A model generated the notes under the pieces. The model had not been told where the DNA came from, did no database searches, and saw only the letters and a program-made list of their open reading frames with translations. The position numbers and the translations under genes were made by a program. From the NCBI RefSeq assembly GCF_014196505.1, contig NZ_JACIDW010000002.1, positions 62,001-126,000 on the forward strand: a DNA stretch of 64,000 bases. The letters are read 5' to 3'. Shown piece after piece: positions 43,364-52,916 of the stretch. Within the stretch, counting starts at the first letter, position 1, and every line of letters begins with the position of its first letter. Source of the DNA: Rhizobium metallidurans (GTDB taxonomy: Bacteria > Pseudomonadota > Alphaproteobacteria > Rhizobiales > Rhizobiaceae).

Positions 43364-43598
43364 CGTCGTTTCAGGACCTTCCGGATTTAATCTTGAATTT
43401 CAGGAACATGTATTTCGCAGGCGGCGTTTGGCGAACATTTGTTCTTGTCAAAAGCCAATTGATCGCCGTCAATTATAGCCATGTCGCAATTTTGCTCTTT
43501 GCGGCCGCATTTTTCCATGAGAATGTCGCTTTCTGAATATCGAAGCGGCGCAATCCAAGCACCAATAGCGCATTGGCCCTCCATCATGGATTTCTCAC

Positions 43599-44618
43599 AT
43601 GAGCAAGATGTCGCATAAGAAACGCTCCATCGTCTTCTTCATGGTTCCGCAGTTTACGATGCTGCCCTTTTCGGCCGCGATCGATACACTGCGTATCGCC
43701 AACCGCATGCTGGGCTACCAGGCCTATACCTGGCGCCTGACCTCGGTGGATGGCGAAAAGGTCTATTCCTCCTGCGGCATCGGCGTCGAGGCCAACACGT
43801 CGCTGGCCGACGAGCGCCGCAATCTGGGCGGCGAGAACCGCCCGAGCATGGTGCTGGTCTGTTCCGGCATCGACGTCGAGGAATTCAACAACAAGTCCGT
43901 CAATGCGTGGTTGCGCGAATCCTACAATCGCGGCGTCGCCGTCGGCAGTCTCTGTACGGGCGCGCATGTCCTTGCCCAGGCCGGTCTCCTGAATGGCAAG
44001 CGCTGCGCGATCCACTGGGAAAACCTGCCGGGCTTCTCCGAGGCCTTCCCGCAGGCCGAGGTCTATGCCGATCTCTACGAGGTGGACAGCAATCTCTACA
44101 CCTGCGCCGGCGGCACCGCTTCGCTCGACATGATGCTAAACCTGATCGGCGAGGATTTCGGCGAGACGCTGGTCAACCGCGTCTGCGAGCAGCACCTCAC
44201 CGACCGCGTGCGCAGCCCTCACGACCGCCAGCGCCTGCCGCTGCGAGCGCGCCTCGGCGTCCAGAACGGCAAGGTGCTGTCGATCATCGAATTGATGGAA
44301 GGCAATCTCGCCGAGCCGCTGTCGCTGCTGGAGATCGCCGATGGCGCCGGCCTGTCGCGCCGCCAGATCGAGCGTCTGTTCCGCCAGGAAATGGGTCGCT
44401 CCCCTGCCCGCTACTATCTCGAGATCAGGCTCGACCGCGCCCGTCACCTTCTGGTGCAATCGTCGATGCCGGTCGTCGAAGTGGCCGTCGCCTGCGGCTT
44501 CGTCTCCGCCTCGCACTTCTCCAAGTGTTATCGCGAACTCTACCACCGCTCACCGCAGCAGGAGCGCGCCGAGCGGAAGATGACGATGGCGACCGCACGC
44601 CACGCGATCGCCGCCTGA
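43599..44618 (+). CDS. GlxA family transcriptional regulator (DJ-1/PfpI-like domain plus AraC HTH)
   Basis: 339 residues. The N-terminal 200 residues form a DJ-1/PfpI-like amidotransferase fold: RSIVFFMVPQFTMLPFSAAI, VLVCSGIDVEEF, and GSLCTGAHVLAQAGLLNGKR with a cysteine at the nucleophile-elbow position. The C-terminal 100 residues are an AraC HTH: SLLEIADGAGLSRRQIERLF and VVEVAVACGFVSASHFSKCY. Relatives (GbdR, CdhR, ArgR types) control catabolism of quaternary amines or amino acids. No catabolic target gene adjoins it here, so the effector is unknown. Confidence 0.88.
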   Translation: MSKMSHKKRSIVFFMVPQFTMLPFSAAIDTLRIANRMLGYQAYTWRLTSVDGEKVYSSCGIGVEANTSLADERRNLGGENRPSMVLVCSGIDVEEFNNKSVNAWLRESYNRGVAVGSLCTGAHVLAQAGLLNGKRCAIHWENLPGFSEAFPQAEVYADLYEVDSNLYTCAGGTASLDMMLNLIGEDFGETLVNRVCEQHLTDRVRSPHDRQRLPLRARLGVQNGKVLSIIELMEGNLAEPLSLLEIADGAGLSRRQIERLFRQEMGRSPARYYLEIRLDRARHLLVQSSMPVVEVAVACGFVSASHFSKCYRELYHRSPQQERAERKMTMATARHAIAA

Positions 44619-44642
44619 GCCTTAGGCCTCGCCGACAATCAT

Positions 44643-44675
44643 TTCACGACAGCGGCCGCGAAACGCTGTCGTGAA
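44643..44675. terminator. Bidirectional terminator between the GlxA-type and diguanylate cyclase genes
   Basis: Perfect 12-bp arms TTCACGACAGCG (44643-44654) and CGCTGTCGTGAA (44664-44675) with a 9-base loop lie between two convergent stops. There is no long T-run. Confidence 0.7.
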
Positions 44676-44682
44676 CGCGTCG

Positions 44683-46011
44683 TTATTCCGCCGCCGTCGT
44701 CACCACGCGCGCATCGGAGTAAACCTGATTGCGCCCGGAACGCTTGGCCATGTAGAGATACTGGTCCGCGGCGTTGAGATAGTTTTCGAATGTCTCGTAA
44801 CCGCAGATTTCGGCCACGCCGATCGAAACGGTGACCGAGATGTCCTCGTCGTCCTCGGCAACGATCTTCAGCGACTGGATATCCTCGCGCACCCGATCGC
44901 AAAGGGCTGTGGTGGCAGCCGAGTCCAGTCCGGCGAACAGCATGGCGAACTCCTCGCCGCCGACGCGCGACAAGAGGTTGTCGCTGCCGATGAACTCGTT
45001 CTGCAGCCGCGTGGCGACCGCCTTCAACACCCTGTCGCCGATTTCGTGGCCATGGGTATCGTTCAGCCGCTTGAAATGATCGATATCGAGAACGGCGACC
45101 GAGGCGGGCCGGGCGCCACGCAGGCATTCCGTGACGATCCGCGGTCCTTGATCGTAGAAGTAGCGCCTGTTGTAGAGCCCGGTGAGATAGTCGCTCGCCG
45201 CCGCCGCCCGCAGTTGCCTGATCTGCGTCAGCGTCTCGATATTGTTCGAGATACGGCATTGCAGTTCTTCCGGCACGAAGGGGCGGTAGACGAAATCGCT
45301 GGCGCCGGCCTTCAGGAAGCTCGCCGACAACAACCTGTCACCCGACGAGGATATGCCGATCACCCGGATGCGCTCGGTGCTGTAGCGGTTGCGGATCCGT
45401 CGTGTCAGCTCGTATCCGTCCATGTCGGGCATATGATGGTCGGTCAGAACGAGTTCGATGTCGGGGTGCCTTTCCAGCACCTCCAGCGCTTCGATCCCCG
45501 TCCCCGCCTGGCACACCTTGAACTGCTGCGCTTCCAGGAGTTCGACCAGCGCGCTTCGGGCGGAAACCACGTCATCGACGACCAGAACCCGGGTTCTGCG
45601 GTTCGAGATCGCGCGGCGCACGGCGGCGATCAGGTTGTCGAGCGCGAACTCGTTATCCTTCACGACGTAGTCGACGACGTTACGCGATGTGATCCGGTTG
45701 CGCACGTCGACATTGAACGACGCCGTGAAGACGACGGCGGGGATATCCTGTGCAAGGATCTGGTCAAGGGCCTCGCCATCCCTGGAGCCCGGCAGATTGA
45801 GACCGACGACCGCCATGGTGAAACCGTCTGACGCATCCTTGAGCGCCGCGTCGAGCGCCTCCTGAGACGCGCAATGCGTCACCGTCAGCCCGAGCTCCGT
45901 CTCGAAACGGTGTGACAACACGGACGAGAACATTCGCGAATCCTCGACCAGAAGCAATGTGCGGCCTTCGCGCTGCGATGCCTGCTTCTCACGCAGAATA
46001 TCTGATTTCAT
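44683..46011 (-). CDS. PleD-like protein: two receiver domains and a GGDEF diguanylate cyclase domain
   Basis: 442 residues from the ATG at 46011; the in-frame GTG at 46020 is only 3 bases from GAGG. Receiver 1 starts TLLLVEDSRMFSSVLSHRFE, but its phosphoacceptor position reads VVGLNLPG, so the aspartate is lost. Receiver 2, VLVVDDVVSARSALVELLEA, keeps the site in LVLTDHHMPDMDGYEL. The GGDEF domain has FKRLNDTHGHEIGDRVLKAV and an active GGEEFAML motif; no RxxD inhibitory site precedes it. It should make cyclic di-GMP when receiver 2 is phosphorylated. No partner kinase is in the window. Confidence 0.88.
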   Translation of the reverse strand: MKSDILREKQASQREGRTLLLVEDSRMFSSVLSHRFETELGLTVTHCASQEALDAALKDASDGFTMAVVGLNLPGSRDGEALDQILAQDIPAVVFTASFNVDVRNRITSRNVVDYVVKDNEFALDNLIAAVRRAISNRRTRVLVVDDVVSARSALVELLEAQQFKVCQAGTGIEALEVLERHPDIELVLTDHHMPDMDGYELTRRIRNRYSTERIRVIGISSSGDRLLSASFLKAGASDFVYRPFVPEELQCRISNNIETLTQIRQLRAAAASDYLTGLYNRRYFYDQGPRIVTECLRGARPASVAVLDIDHFKRLNDTHGHEIGDRVLKAVATRLQNEFIGSDNLLSRVGGEEFAMLFAGLDSAATTALCDRVREDIQSLKIVAEDDEDISVTVSIGVAEICGYETFENYLNAADQYLYMAKRSGRNQVYSDARVVTTAAE

Positions 46012-46130
46012 GACAGTCACTTGCCTCTATGCGGCGTTGCCTGGCGAACAAACTCCACCGCGCGTGGCCGGCCGGACGTCGGCGTGCGAGGCTGCAGATT
46101 GAACGGTGGGTATGGAGCGATCCCCGTCAC

Positions 46131-46184
46131 CCCGGTGCATGGATTGCACCCCCGTGCATGGATTGCACCCCGGTGCATGGATTG
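46131..46184. repeat. 19-bp tandem repeat with internal dyad
   Basis: Units CCCGGTGCATGGATTGCAC (46131-46149), CCCCGTGCATGGATTGCAC (46150-46168) and CCCGGTGCATGGATTG (46169-46184) follow without gaps. Each full unit contains the dyad GTGCA-TGGAT-TGCAC. The array lies 120-173 bp upstream of the cyclase gene and 17 bp beyond the stop of the double-receiver gene. Confidence 0.88.
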
Positions 46185-46200
46185 GCGAACGCAGCCGAAC

Positions 46201-47007
46201 TCAGGCGCTCTTGCGCATCGGCTGCATCGATTGGATCTGAAGAAGCGTGTCGAGGTTCTGGTTGACGCGGCAATAGAACTCTTCGTCGATGAACGGCCGC
46301 AGCATGAAGTCGTTGCCGCCGGCTTTCAGGAAGCGTGCCGACAGCAAGCGGTTGGAGGACGACGACACGCCGATGATCCGCAACTGGTGTGAGCCGATGC
46401 TGCCGCGAATGCGGCGCGTCAGTTCGAAGCCATCGATATCGGGCATGTTGTAATCGGTGATCATCAAACCGATGTCGCGGTTGGCCTTGAGGATTTCGAG
46501 CGCCTTGGCGCCGCTGTCGGCGGTGCTCACACGGAAATTGTAACGCTTCAGGCGGCTCGACAGAAGCGCGCGCGCCGTAGGGCTGTCATCGACGATCAGC
46601 ACGTGGTGGCGATGATTGGTCAGGAAGCGGCAAATGGATTCGGCCAGCAGATCGACGGCGAAGACGTTGTCCTTGAGGATGTAGTCGACGATATCCTTCG
46701 ACAGCAGCTTGTCGCGCATGCCTTCATGGAAGGTGCCGGTGAAGACGATCGTCGGAATGCTGAGATCGACGAGATACTCGAGCGCCTCGCCGTTCTCGGC
46801 GCCCGGCAGGTTGATGTTGGAAATTGCGAGGGTGATTTCCTGGGACGACTTGTCGTAGCAAAGCTGAAGATCCTCGAAGTTCCGGCAGATCTCGACGTCG
46901 ATATTGAAGAGTTCCTTCAAACGCTTGCCGATCATCGACGTAAAGACGTTTGAATCCTCCGCCAGAACAATACGAACATCATTAAACGCGTCACCGGAAT
47001 ACTGCAT
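46201..47007 (-). CDS. Double receiver-domain protein, paralogue of the PleD-like protein
   Basis: 268 residues from the ATG at 47007 (MQYSGDAFNDVRIVLAEDSN); an ATG at 47031 adds eight residues and cannot be excluded. Receiver 1 again lacks the aspartate (AISNINLPGAENGEAL, with N at the site). Receiver 2 is intact: VLIVDDSPTARALLSSRLKR and LMITDYNMPDIDGFELTRRI. The chain ends at the same point where the neighbouring PleD-like protein continues into GGDEF. The two proteins align over both receivers, so the pair arose by duplication. It may act as a regulatory partner or competitor for the same phosphodonor. Confidence 0.85.
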   Translation of the reverse strand: MQYSGDAFNDVRIVLAEDSNVFTSMIGKRLKELFNIDVEICRNFEDLQLCYDKSSQEITLAISNINLPGAENGEALEYLVDLSIPTIVFTGTFHEGMRDKLLSKDIVDYILKDNVFAVDLLAESICRFLTNHRHHVLIVDDSPTARALLSSRLKRYNFRVSTADSGAKALEILKANRDIGLMITDYNMPDIDGFELTRRIRGSIGSHQLRIIGVSSSSNRLLSARFLKAGGNDFMLRPFIDEEFYCRVNQNLDTLLQIQSMQPMRKSA

Positions 47008-47227
47008 CCCGGAAATCCCTAAAAACGCCATGTCAAAACCCCGAACTGAAATATGTCTCCCTGCGTCAAAGCGGTACATCGGGCGGTTTGAATAAGTATT
47101 AAACGAAAAGCTTACTTGCGGCACAAACGGCCGCAAGCACACGCGCTGGCGCTTTTCTTCGCAACATGATTAAAGGACGGTTGGCAGCCCGCTATTCTAT
47201 CGCCTAGTGACCAGCCGAAGCACGGCG

Positions 47228-49777
47228 TCAGCCGTCCGCGGCCTTGCCGCGCAACTGGCTAACACGACCCGCGTCCTGATCGATCGTCTCGTCGCCGGCG
47301 GCTTCGCCGGCCACCGGTTCCTGGTCAAGGACCTCGTCGTCGATCGGCGTGACCGGATCGAGCTGGCGATGGAACACCACGTCGCTCTGCGGCAGCGGTA
47401 TCTCGATCCCTTCTTCGCGGAAACGCTTCAGGATGGCGACGCGCAAGTCATTACGCACCTTCAATCCGTCGCCCAGATCGCCGAGCATGAAGCGCAGCTC
47501 GAAATCCAGTGAATATGGCCCGAAGCGCAGGAACTCCACATGGGGTTCGGGGTTGCGTAGGACGATCGGCAGCGCGTTCGCCATTTCGAGCAGGATATTC
47601 ATGACCTTCTGCGGATCGGAACCGTAGCTCACCGAAACCGGGATCTCGGACCGCCCGATCTTGTTGCGGTGCGTCCAGTTGCCGACATTGGCGTTGATCA
47701 GGTCCGAATTCGGAACGATGATCGTCTGCTTGCGGAAGGTCTCGATCTCCGTCGCGCGCACGGAGATGCGCTTGACGATCCCTTCCACCGTGCCCGTCAC
47801 CACGTGGTCGCCGACCTTGAATGGCCGCTCGACGAGCAGGATCAGCCCGGACACGAAGTTCGACACGATATTCTGCAGGCCGAAACCGATACCGACAGAC
47901 AGAGCCGAGGCAACGAGAGCGAAGCTCGACAGATTGATGCCGGCCGCCGACACGCCGATCAGCACCGCGACGCCGACGCCGAGATAGCCGATGCCGGTCT
48001 TGACCGAGTTGCGCACACCGAGATCCACATGGCTGCGGGCCATGACATTGTTGTCGAGCCAGCGCTGCACCCAGCGCGTCAGCAGGTAGCAGCCGGCGAA
48101 GAGCAGGATGCCGGTGAGTATCCCGACCAGCGATATGCTGATGCCGCCGAGCCGGACTTCCGTGAACAGCCGATAGGCGATCAGCTGCAGGTCCTGGATG
48201 CGGAAGCCCCACAAGAGCAGGATAAGCGGAATGCCGGTCGCCAGTGCCACGCCGTAGATGCAGAAACCGGCCAGCAGGCCGACCTGATCGACAGCGACGG
48301 GACCGAGCTTGAAGCGCGAAGCCAGATATCGGCCCGGCCGCGTGTCGCCAAAGGTCTCGGTGCGCGAAATCGCCTTGCCGGAAAGCAGCCCGATATAGGT
48401 GGTCACACCGATCGCGCCGGTGAAGATCAGCTGCGAAGCGATGAACCGCGCAAGACCGACATAGCCGGTAACGGCGGCGAAGATCAGGCCCGCGCCAAGC
48501 ACGCGCAGGACGATGGCAAGCCCCTTCGGCCAATGCCGCCCGGGCGCATCCGGGTCGCGGCTCTTGGCCATCATCGGTCGCCCGAACGATGCCGCGATGA
48601 GGATCAGGCCGATGATCAGCGCAGCGATCCAGCTCCGGACGACGGTCAGCACCAGCGGCGAACCCATCGATTCGCTGATGCTGCCGAAGAAGAAATCGAG
48701 CGCGTGAACGACCGCCATCGCCATCAGGCAGGCGCTGATCGAGCGCGCGCCGCGATTGGACAGCCTGACGAGACGCCATTGAGGATCGCGCGGCGCGAAC
48801 ACGGCGTTGGTGAAGCGTCGAACGAAATAGATGACGCCGATCGTTGAAAACAGCGCGGCGACGACGGGGGCGATGTCGGGCCTGAGAACGTTGAAACTGT
48901 CGAGGAAGAGATAGGACGTGACCAGAAGCGTCGCCAGCGACAGCGTCCTGATCAGCGTCGACCAGAAGGCGATCGACAACCGGCTGATATAGGAGGGCTG
49001 CTCATCGCTCTCCTTGCGCTGCAGATAATGCCCGAACAGCCGGTAGCTGCCGGAAAGAAGGATCAGGGCCGTCGCGAGCGACATGAAGATCGCCGCGGCG
49101 AAGGCGAATGCCTTGAATTTTAACACGAAGCCGAGCCAGCTCGTCAGCGCCTGCTGGAACGCCCCCACCTCCTGAACGAAAGCGGTCCCGGCATCGCCGA
49201 GCACGGACGCGGAAATTTCGCTGCGTCGAAGAAGCGTCGCGGCGAAAAGCTTGCGGCGCATTTCCGCGATCTGGTTGCTCATCCTGCCGATCGAGGCGGT
49301 CAGGCTCTCGGCGTCGCCCTGCAGGACGTTGAGTTGCACGCGCTCCGCCGTCAATGCGTTTCGCTCGTTGGTGACGATCTCCGCCTCGGGCGGTTGCCCC
49401 GCCTTTGGCGGGTCGCCAAGCTCGGTCAGACGGGCCTTGATCTGGTCGAGGCGCGGCGTGATACCGCCGGCGATACCGGCAACGCCGCGATTGAGCTCAT
49501 CAGCCTTTCCGGCAAGCGCGACGAGCCCGTCATCGTCGTCGACGCTCTGCTTGACGCTCGCCTGAAGTGCCGCGAAATCGGACTTTGCCGTGGCCATGTT
49601 CTTGGCGGCCTGATCGCCCGGCCCGCTCGGTGCGGCGGCGCTCTGCTCGGCGGCGGCGGGCGGTGCGCTCTGCGCAGGCGCGGCGGGCGCCGGTGTCTGC
49701 GCTTGGAGTGACCCCGCGCCGGCCACCGCCAGCGAGACGAACAATAGGCTCTGGAGCAGAAAACGTGTCAGCCTCAA
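47228..49777 (-). CDS. MscS family mechanosensitive channel with DUF3772 periplasmic domain
   Basis: 849 residues starting at TTG 49777, chosen because GGCGGGG lies before it and it begins a good signal peptide (MRLTRFLLQSLLFVSLAVAG, cleavage near LQA). A Pro/Ala-rich linker and a long periplasmic helical domain (about 40-230, DUF3772-like) follow, then about eight to eleven membrane helices. The MscS core is VALASALSVGIGFGLQNIVS (written in the protein as VASALSVGIGFGLQNIVSNF), RPFKVGDHVVTGTVEGIVKR and TIIVPNSDLINANVGNWTHR. It releases solutes on hypo-osmotic shock and resembles MscK/YbdG-sized channels. Its C-terminus is acidic. Confidence 0.9.
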   Translation of the reverse strand: MRLTRFLLQSLLFVSLAVAGAGSLQAQTPAPAAPAQSAPPAAAEQSAAAPSGPGDQAAKNMATAKSDFAALQASVKQSVDDDDGLVALAGKADELNRGVAGIAGGITPRLDQIKARLTELGDPPKAGQPPEAEIVTNERNALTAERVQLNVLQGDAESLTASIGRMSNQIAEMRRKLFAATLLRRSEISASVLGDAGTAFVQEVGAFQQALTSWLGFVLKFKAFAFAAAIFMSLATALILLSGSYRLFGHYLQRKESDEQPSYISRLSIAFWSTLIRTLSLATLLVTSYLFLDSFNVLRPDIAPVVAALFSTIGVIYFVRRFTNAVFAPRDPQWRLVRLSNRGARSISACLMAMAVVHALDFFFGSISESMGSPLVLTVVRSWIAALIIGLILIAASFGRPMMAKSRDPDAPGRHWPKGLAIVLRVLGAGLIFAAVTGYVGLARFIASQLIFTGAIGVTTYIGLLSGKAISRTETFGDTRPGRYLASRFKLGPVAVDQVGLLAGFCIYGVALATGIPLILLLWGFRIQDLQLIAYRLFTEVRLGGISISLVGILTGILLFAGCYLLTRWVQRWLDNNVMARSHVDLGVRNSVKTGIGYLGVGVAVLIGVSAAGINLSSFALVASALSVGIGFGLQNIVSNFVSGLILLVERPFKVGDHVVTGTVEGIVKRISVRATEIETFRKQTIIVPNSDLINANVGNWTHRNKIGRSEIPVSVSYGSDPQKVMNILLEMANALPIVLRNPEPHVEFLRFGPYSLDFELRFMLGDLGDGLKVRNDLRVAILKRFREEGIEIPLPQSDVVFHRQLDPVTPIDDEVLDQEPVAGEAAGDETIDQDAGRVSQLRGKAADG

Positions 49778-49982
49778 GGTATCCCCGCCAGGTTCGATAG
49801 TGAGAAAGAGCGCCCGCTTTTCATAAGAAAGAAAGGCGACAGAAAGGCGACGCTGCGCGAAGCAATCGTGTGCGCCAACCGCGTTCGCCAATCATGCATG
49901 ATCGACGCGCAGCCCTCGCTAGCACATCGCGGCCCGCGCGGCGACGGGGAAATCGGCCACACCCCAAATCACGGTTCACGGC

Positions 49983-51425
49983 CTATCGCCGACGCTTGTG
50001 CCCGGACACCTCGGCGCCGGCATCGGCGGGCAGTTGCAGAAAGCGCAGCGACGAGACCACACCGATCGCACCGATGACGATAAAGGCCCAGCGGAAATCG
50101 ACAAGCCCGGGATCGCCAAGCCCGCGCACCGCCGCCGAAACGTTGAGAACGGCAGCCGCGATCGCGACACCGAGCAACATCGACACCTGCTGCAGCATGC
50201 TCGACAACGTCGAAGCCGAGCTTCTCTGCGCGCCGCTGATATCGGCGAAAGCGAGCGTGTTCAGCGCCGTGAATTCCATCGAGCGCGACAGGCCGGCGAT
50301 GAACAGCAGGGCATAGATGACCACGCGCGGCGTCTCCGGCGCGAGAAAGCCGCAGCCGACGATCGACAGCGACGCGATCAGCCCGTTGAAGCACAGCACC
50401 GTCCGGAAGCCCAGCCGCGCAAGCAACGGCGTCGTCACCGTCTTCATGCTCAGATTGCCGAGGAAGTAGATCAGCAGATAGGCACCCGCTTCGATCGAGC
50501 TGAGCCCGAAGCCGAGCTGGAACAAAAGCGGCAGCAGAAATGGCGTGGCGTTGACGGCGACGCGGCTCGCGGTCCCGGCCGACAACGTGGCGATGGCGAA
50601 GGTCTGCACCTTGAACGACGACAGATCGAGCAACGGATTGTCGACGCGCATGAAATGCCGATACGCCATGACGGATAGCACGATACCGGCAACCAGCATG
50701 GCGCCGACGGGAACGATGCCACCATGCCATTTCACCGACAGCTCGAGCGCCGCCAGAAGCAGCGTCAGCCCGGCGCCGCTCAGGATGAAGCCGCGCAGGT
50801 CGAGCCGTCCGGCATTCTCCTCGCGCTGTTCCGGCACGAAACGCCAGACAAGCGCCATGCCGAGCGCGCCGATCGGCAGATTGATCAGGAAGTTCCAGTG
50901 CCAGCTTGCATAGGTGGTGATGACGCTGCCGAGCAGCGGTCCGATGACCGGCGCCGTCAGAGCCGGCCATGTAATCAGCGCGATCGCCTGCACCAGTTCG
51001 GATTTGCGCGCATTCTTCAAGACGATGATCCGGCCCACCGGCGTCATCAGCGCGCTGCCGGCGCCCTGGAGCGCGCGGGCAAGCACGAATTCGGTGAGGC
51101 TGCCGGAAAGGCCGCAGAGCAGCGAGGCGAAGGTGAACACGCCGATCGACGCCATGAAGACGCGGCGCGCGCCGTAGCGGTCGCCGAGCCAGCCCGACAG
51201 CGGAATGAACGCCGCCATCGTCAGCATGTAGACGGTGATGCCGATGCTCATCGACACCGTGGGAACACCGAAGCTCGCCGCCATCTGCGGCAGCGAGGTG
51301 GTGACGATCGTGCCGTCGAGGATCTGCATGAAGAAGGATACGGCGACGACAAGCGCCACAATTTTCGAACGGCGCGCGCTGCCCGCGTCACCATCCGCCT
51401 CGACCGTCTCAACTGCTGTCATCAC
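49983..51425 (-). CDS. MFS drug exporter, DHA2 (EmrB/QacA) type
   Basis: 480 residues with about 14 hydrophobic segments. Family motifs are FMQILDGTIVTTSLPQMAAS (motif D1 region), WLGDRYGARRVFMASIGVFT (motif A) and LARALQGAGSALMTPVGRII, then VIGPLLGSVITTYASWHWNF (motif C, antiporter signature) before FLINLPIG. It should export hydrophobic drugs or metabolites by proton antiport. No EmrA-type adaptor gene adjoins it and no local regulator is present. The start has two adjacent ATG codons; the first is used. Confidence 0.88.
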   Translation of the reverse strand: MMTAVETVEADGDAGSARRSKIVALVVAVSFFMQILDGTIVTTSLPQMAASFGVPTVSMSIGITVYMLTMAAFIPLSGWLGDRYGARRVFMASIGVFTFASLLCGLSGSLTEFVLARALQGAGSALMTPVGRIIVLKNARKSELVQAIALITWPALTAPVIGPLLGSVITTYASWHWNFLINLPIGALGMALVWRFVPEQREENAGRLDLRGFILSGAGLTLLLAALELSVKWHGGIVPVGAMLVAGIVLSVMAYRHFMRVDNPLLDLSSFKVQTFAIATLSAGTASRVAVNATPFLLPLLFQLGFGLSSIEAGAYLLIYFLGNLSMKTVTTPLLARLGFRTVLCFNGLIASLSIVGCGFLAPETPRVVIYALLFIAGLSRSMEFTALNTLAFADISGAQRSSASTLSSMLQQVSMLLGVAIAAAVLNVSAAVRGLGDPGLVDFRWAFIVIGAIGVVSSLRFLQLPADAGAEVSGHKRRR

Positions 51426-51594
51426 TCTGCCAATGTGAAATCTGGATCAAACGGCCGGCAACAGCACATGCGACGTGGGGCGTCGGTCGAACCCGATTGT
51501 AGATAGGCCCATCCCACGAAGCGGGAAAGAGAAAAACGACCAGGGCGGGCAATTTCCATGCGCCAGCGCCTGCTGTTGCCGTAACGACGGAGGA

Positions 51595-52749
51595 TCAGCC
51601 GAGGATATTGCTGATCGCCCGCAGGAACACTCCGGCGCCGACCGGGATCAAGGCCTCGGGAAAATCATAGTCAGGATTGTGCAATTGCGGATGCGTTTCG
51701 CCTGACCCGAGAAAGAACATGGCCGACGGCGCGACGGTTCGAAACAGCCCGAAATCCTCCGAGCCCTTCATCGGCAGCAGGCGGCCGTCGCTCCGGTGAC
51801 TGACGCCCTCGTCATCCAGCGCCCGCCGCAGCACATCGACGGCCTCCGGCGAATTGAAGCACTGGCGGAACACATCCTCGTAGGTGATCTCGATCCCGAG
51901 CCCCGCGGCATCCGCCTCGCTCTTCGCCAGCATCTCGGCGGCCTGAACCAGCCCGGCCATCCGCTCGTCGGTGAGCGTCCTGAGCGTCGCCCATATCTCG
52001 GCCCGTCCGGGGCTGATGCCGAAGGCGGGCTCGCCGAGCCGGGCATGGGTGACGGTCACCAGCGCGAAATCGGGACCGACGGGCGCGACACTTCCGAGCG
52101 CGGTCAATCCGCCAAGCAGGCTGGCGAGCGCGAATGTCGGCGCAACGCCATCCTCCGGGCAGGAAGCATGGGAGGTCTTGCCGCTGAGAACGATCTTCAT
52201 CCCGCGCGAGGCGCAGTTGACCGGACCTTCGCGCAAAAGGACATGCCCCAGCGGCATGCCGGGAAGATTATGCAGCGAAAGCGCCATGTCGGGCTTCAGC
52301 GTCGCGAACTCGGGATCGGCGAGCACCGCGGCCGCACCCGCGCCATTCTCCTCGGCCGGCTGGAACAGGAGGATCACCCTGCCCTTGTTCGGCCGCTTCT
52401 GCCCGAGCGCGGTCGCGACCGCCATCACGATCGACATGTGGCCGTCGTGGCCGCAAAGATGTCCCTTGCCGGGGATGGTCGACCGGTACTCCTCGTTCGA
52501 TATCTCCTCGATCGGCAGGCCATCCAGCTCGCAGCGGATGAGCACCGTCGGCCCCGGAATAGCCCCGTCATAGACCGCAGCGACGCCATGCCCTCCAAGG
52601 TTCGACACGATTCGATCGGGTTTTGCCAGCAGCAGCGCCTCCTGCACCCGGCGCGCGGTCTCGACCTCTTCGCCCGACACCTCGGGATAGCGGTGAAGCT
52701 CCCGGCGAAACGCGGTGATATGGGAAAGCTCTTCCTGTGTCAGAAACAT
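51595..52749 (-). CDS. M20 family amidohydrolase (hippurate / N-acyl-amino-acid hydrolase type)
   Basis: 384 residues from the ATG at 52749 (MFLTQEELSHITAFRRELHR). HRYPEVSGEEVETARRVQEA opens the catalytic domain, GHLCGHDGHMSIVMAVATAL carries metal ligands, LLFQPAEENGAGAAAVLADP the catalytic glutamate pair, and LPMKGSEDFGLFRTVAPSAM the last ligand region. It is cytoplasmic and hydrolyses N-acyl amino acids or related amides; the substrate is open. It is divergent from an IclR-type regulator 167 bp away, which suggests substrate-controlled expression. The frame extending to 52992 crosses the regulator's promoter and is rejected. Confidence 0.9.
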   Translation of the reverse strand: MFLTQEELSHITAFRRELHRYPEVSGEEVETARRVQEALLLAKPDRIVSNLGGHGVAAVYDGAIPGPTVLIRCELDGLPIEEISNEEYRSTIPGKGHLCGHDGHMSIVMAVATALGQKRPNKGRVILLFQPAEENGAGAAAVLADPEFATLKPDMALSLHNLPGMPLGHVLLREGPVNCASRGMKIVLSGKTSHASCPEDGVAPTFALASLLGGLTALGSVAPVGPDFALVTVTHARLGEPAFGISPGRAEIWATLRTLTDERMAGLVQAAEMLAKSEADAAGLGIEITYEDVFRQCFNSPEAVDVLRRALDDEGVSHRSDGRLLPMKGSEDFGLFRTVAPSAMFFLGSGETHPQLHNPDYDFPEALIPVGAGVFLRAISNILG

Positions 52750-52916
52750 CGGTCTCATCCTGCAAATCAAGTTGCATGCTATGTGCGCCTGATATGGGTA
52801 GCAAGCGGCTTGATGGAACGGGCAAATCATTCGGCACAGCTCGAAGCGCCGCCGAACTTTCTCTTTTCGGCTCGGCTGTATTTGTATATGTAATGGCATA
52901 TTCACAGGAGAAAAGC

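Noticed and set aside
46131..46184. CRISPR array
   Set aside because: Units are contiguous with no spacers, and no cas gene is present in the window.
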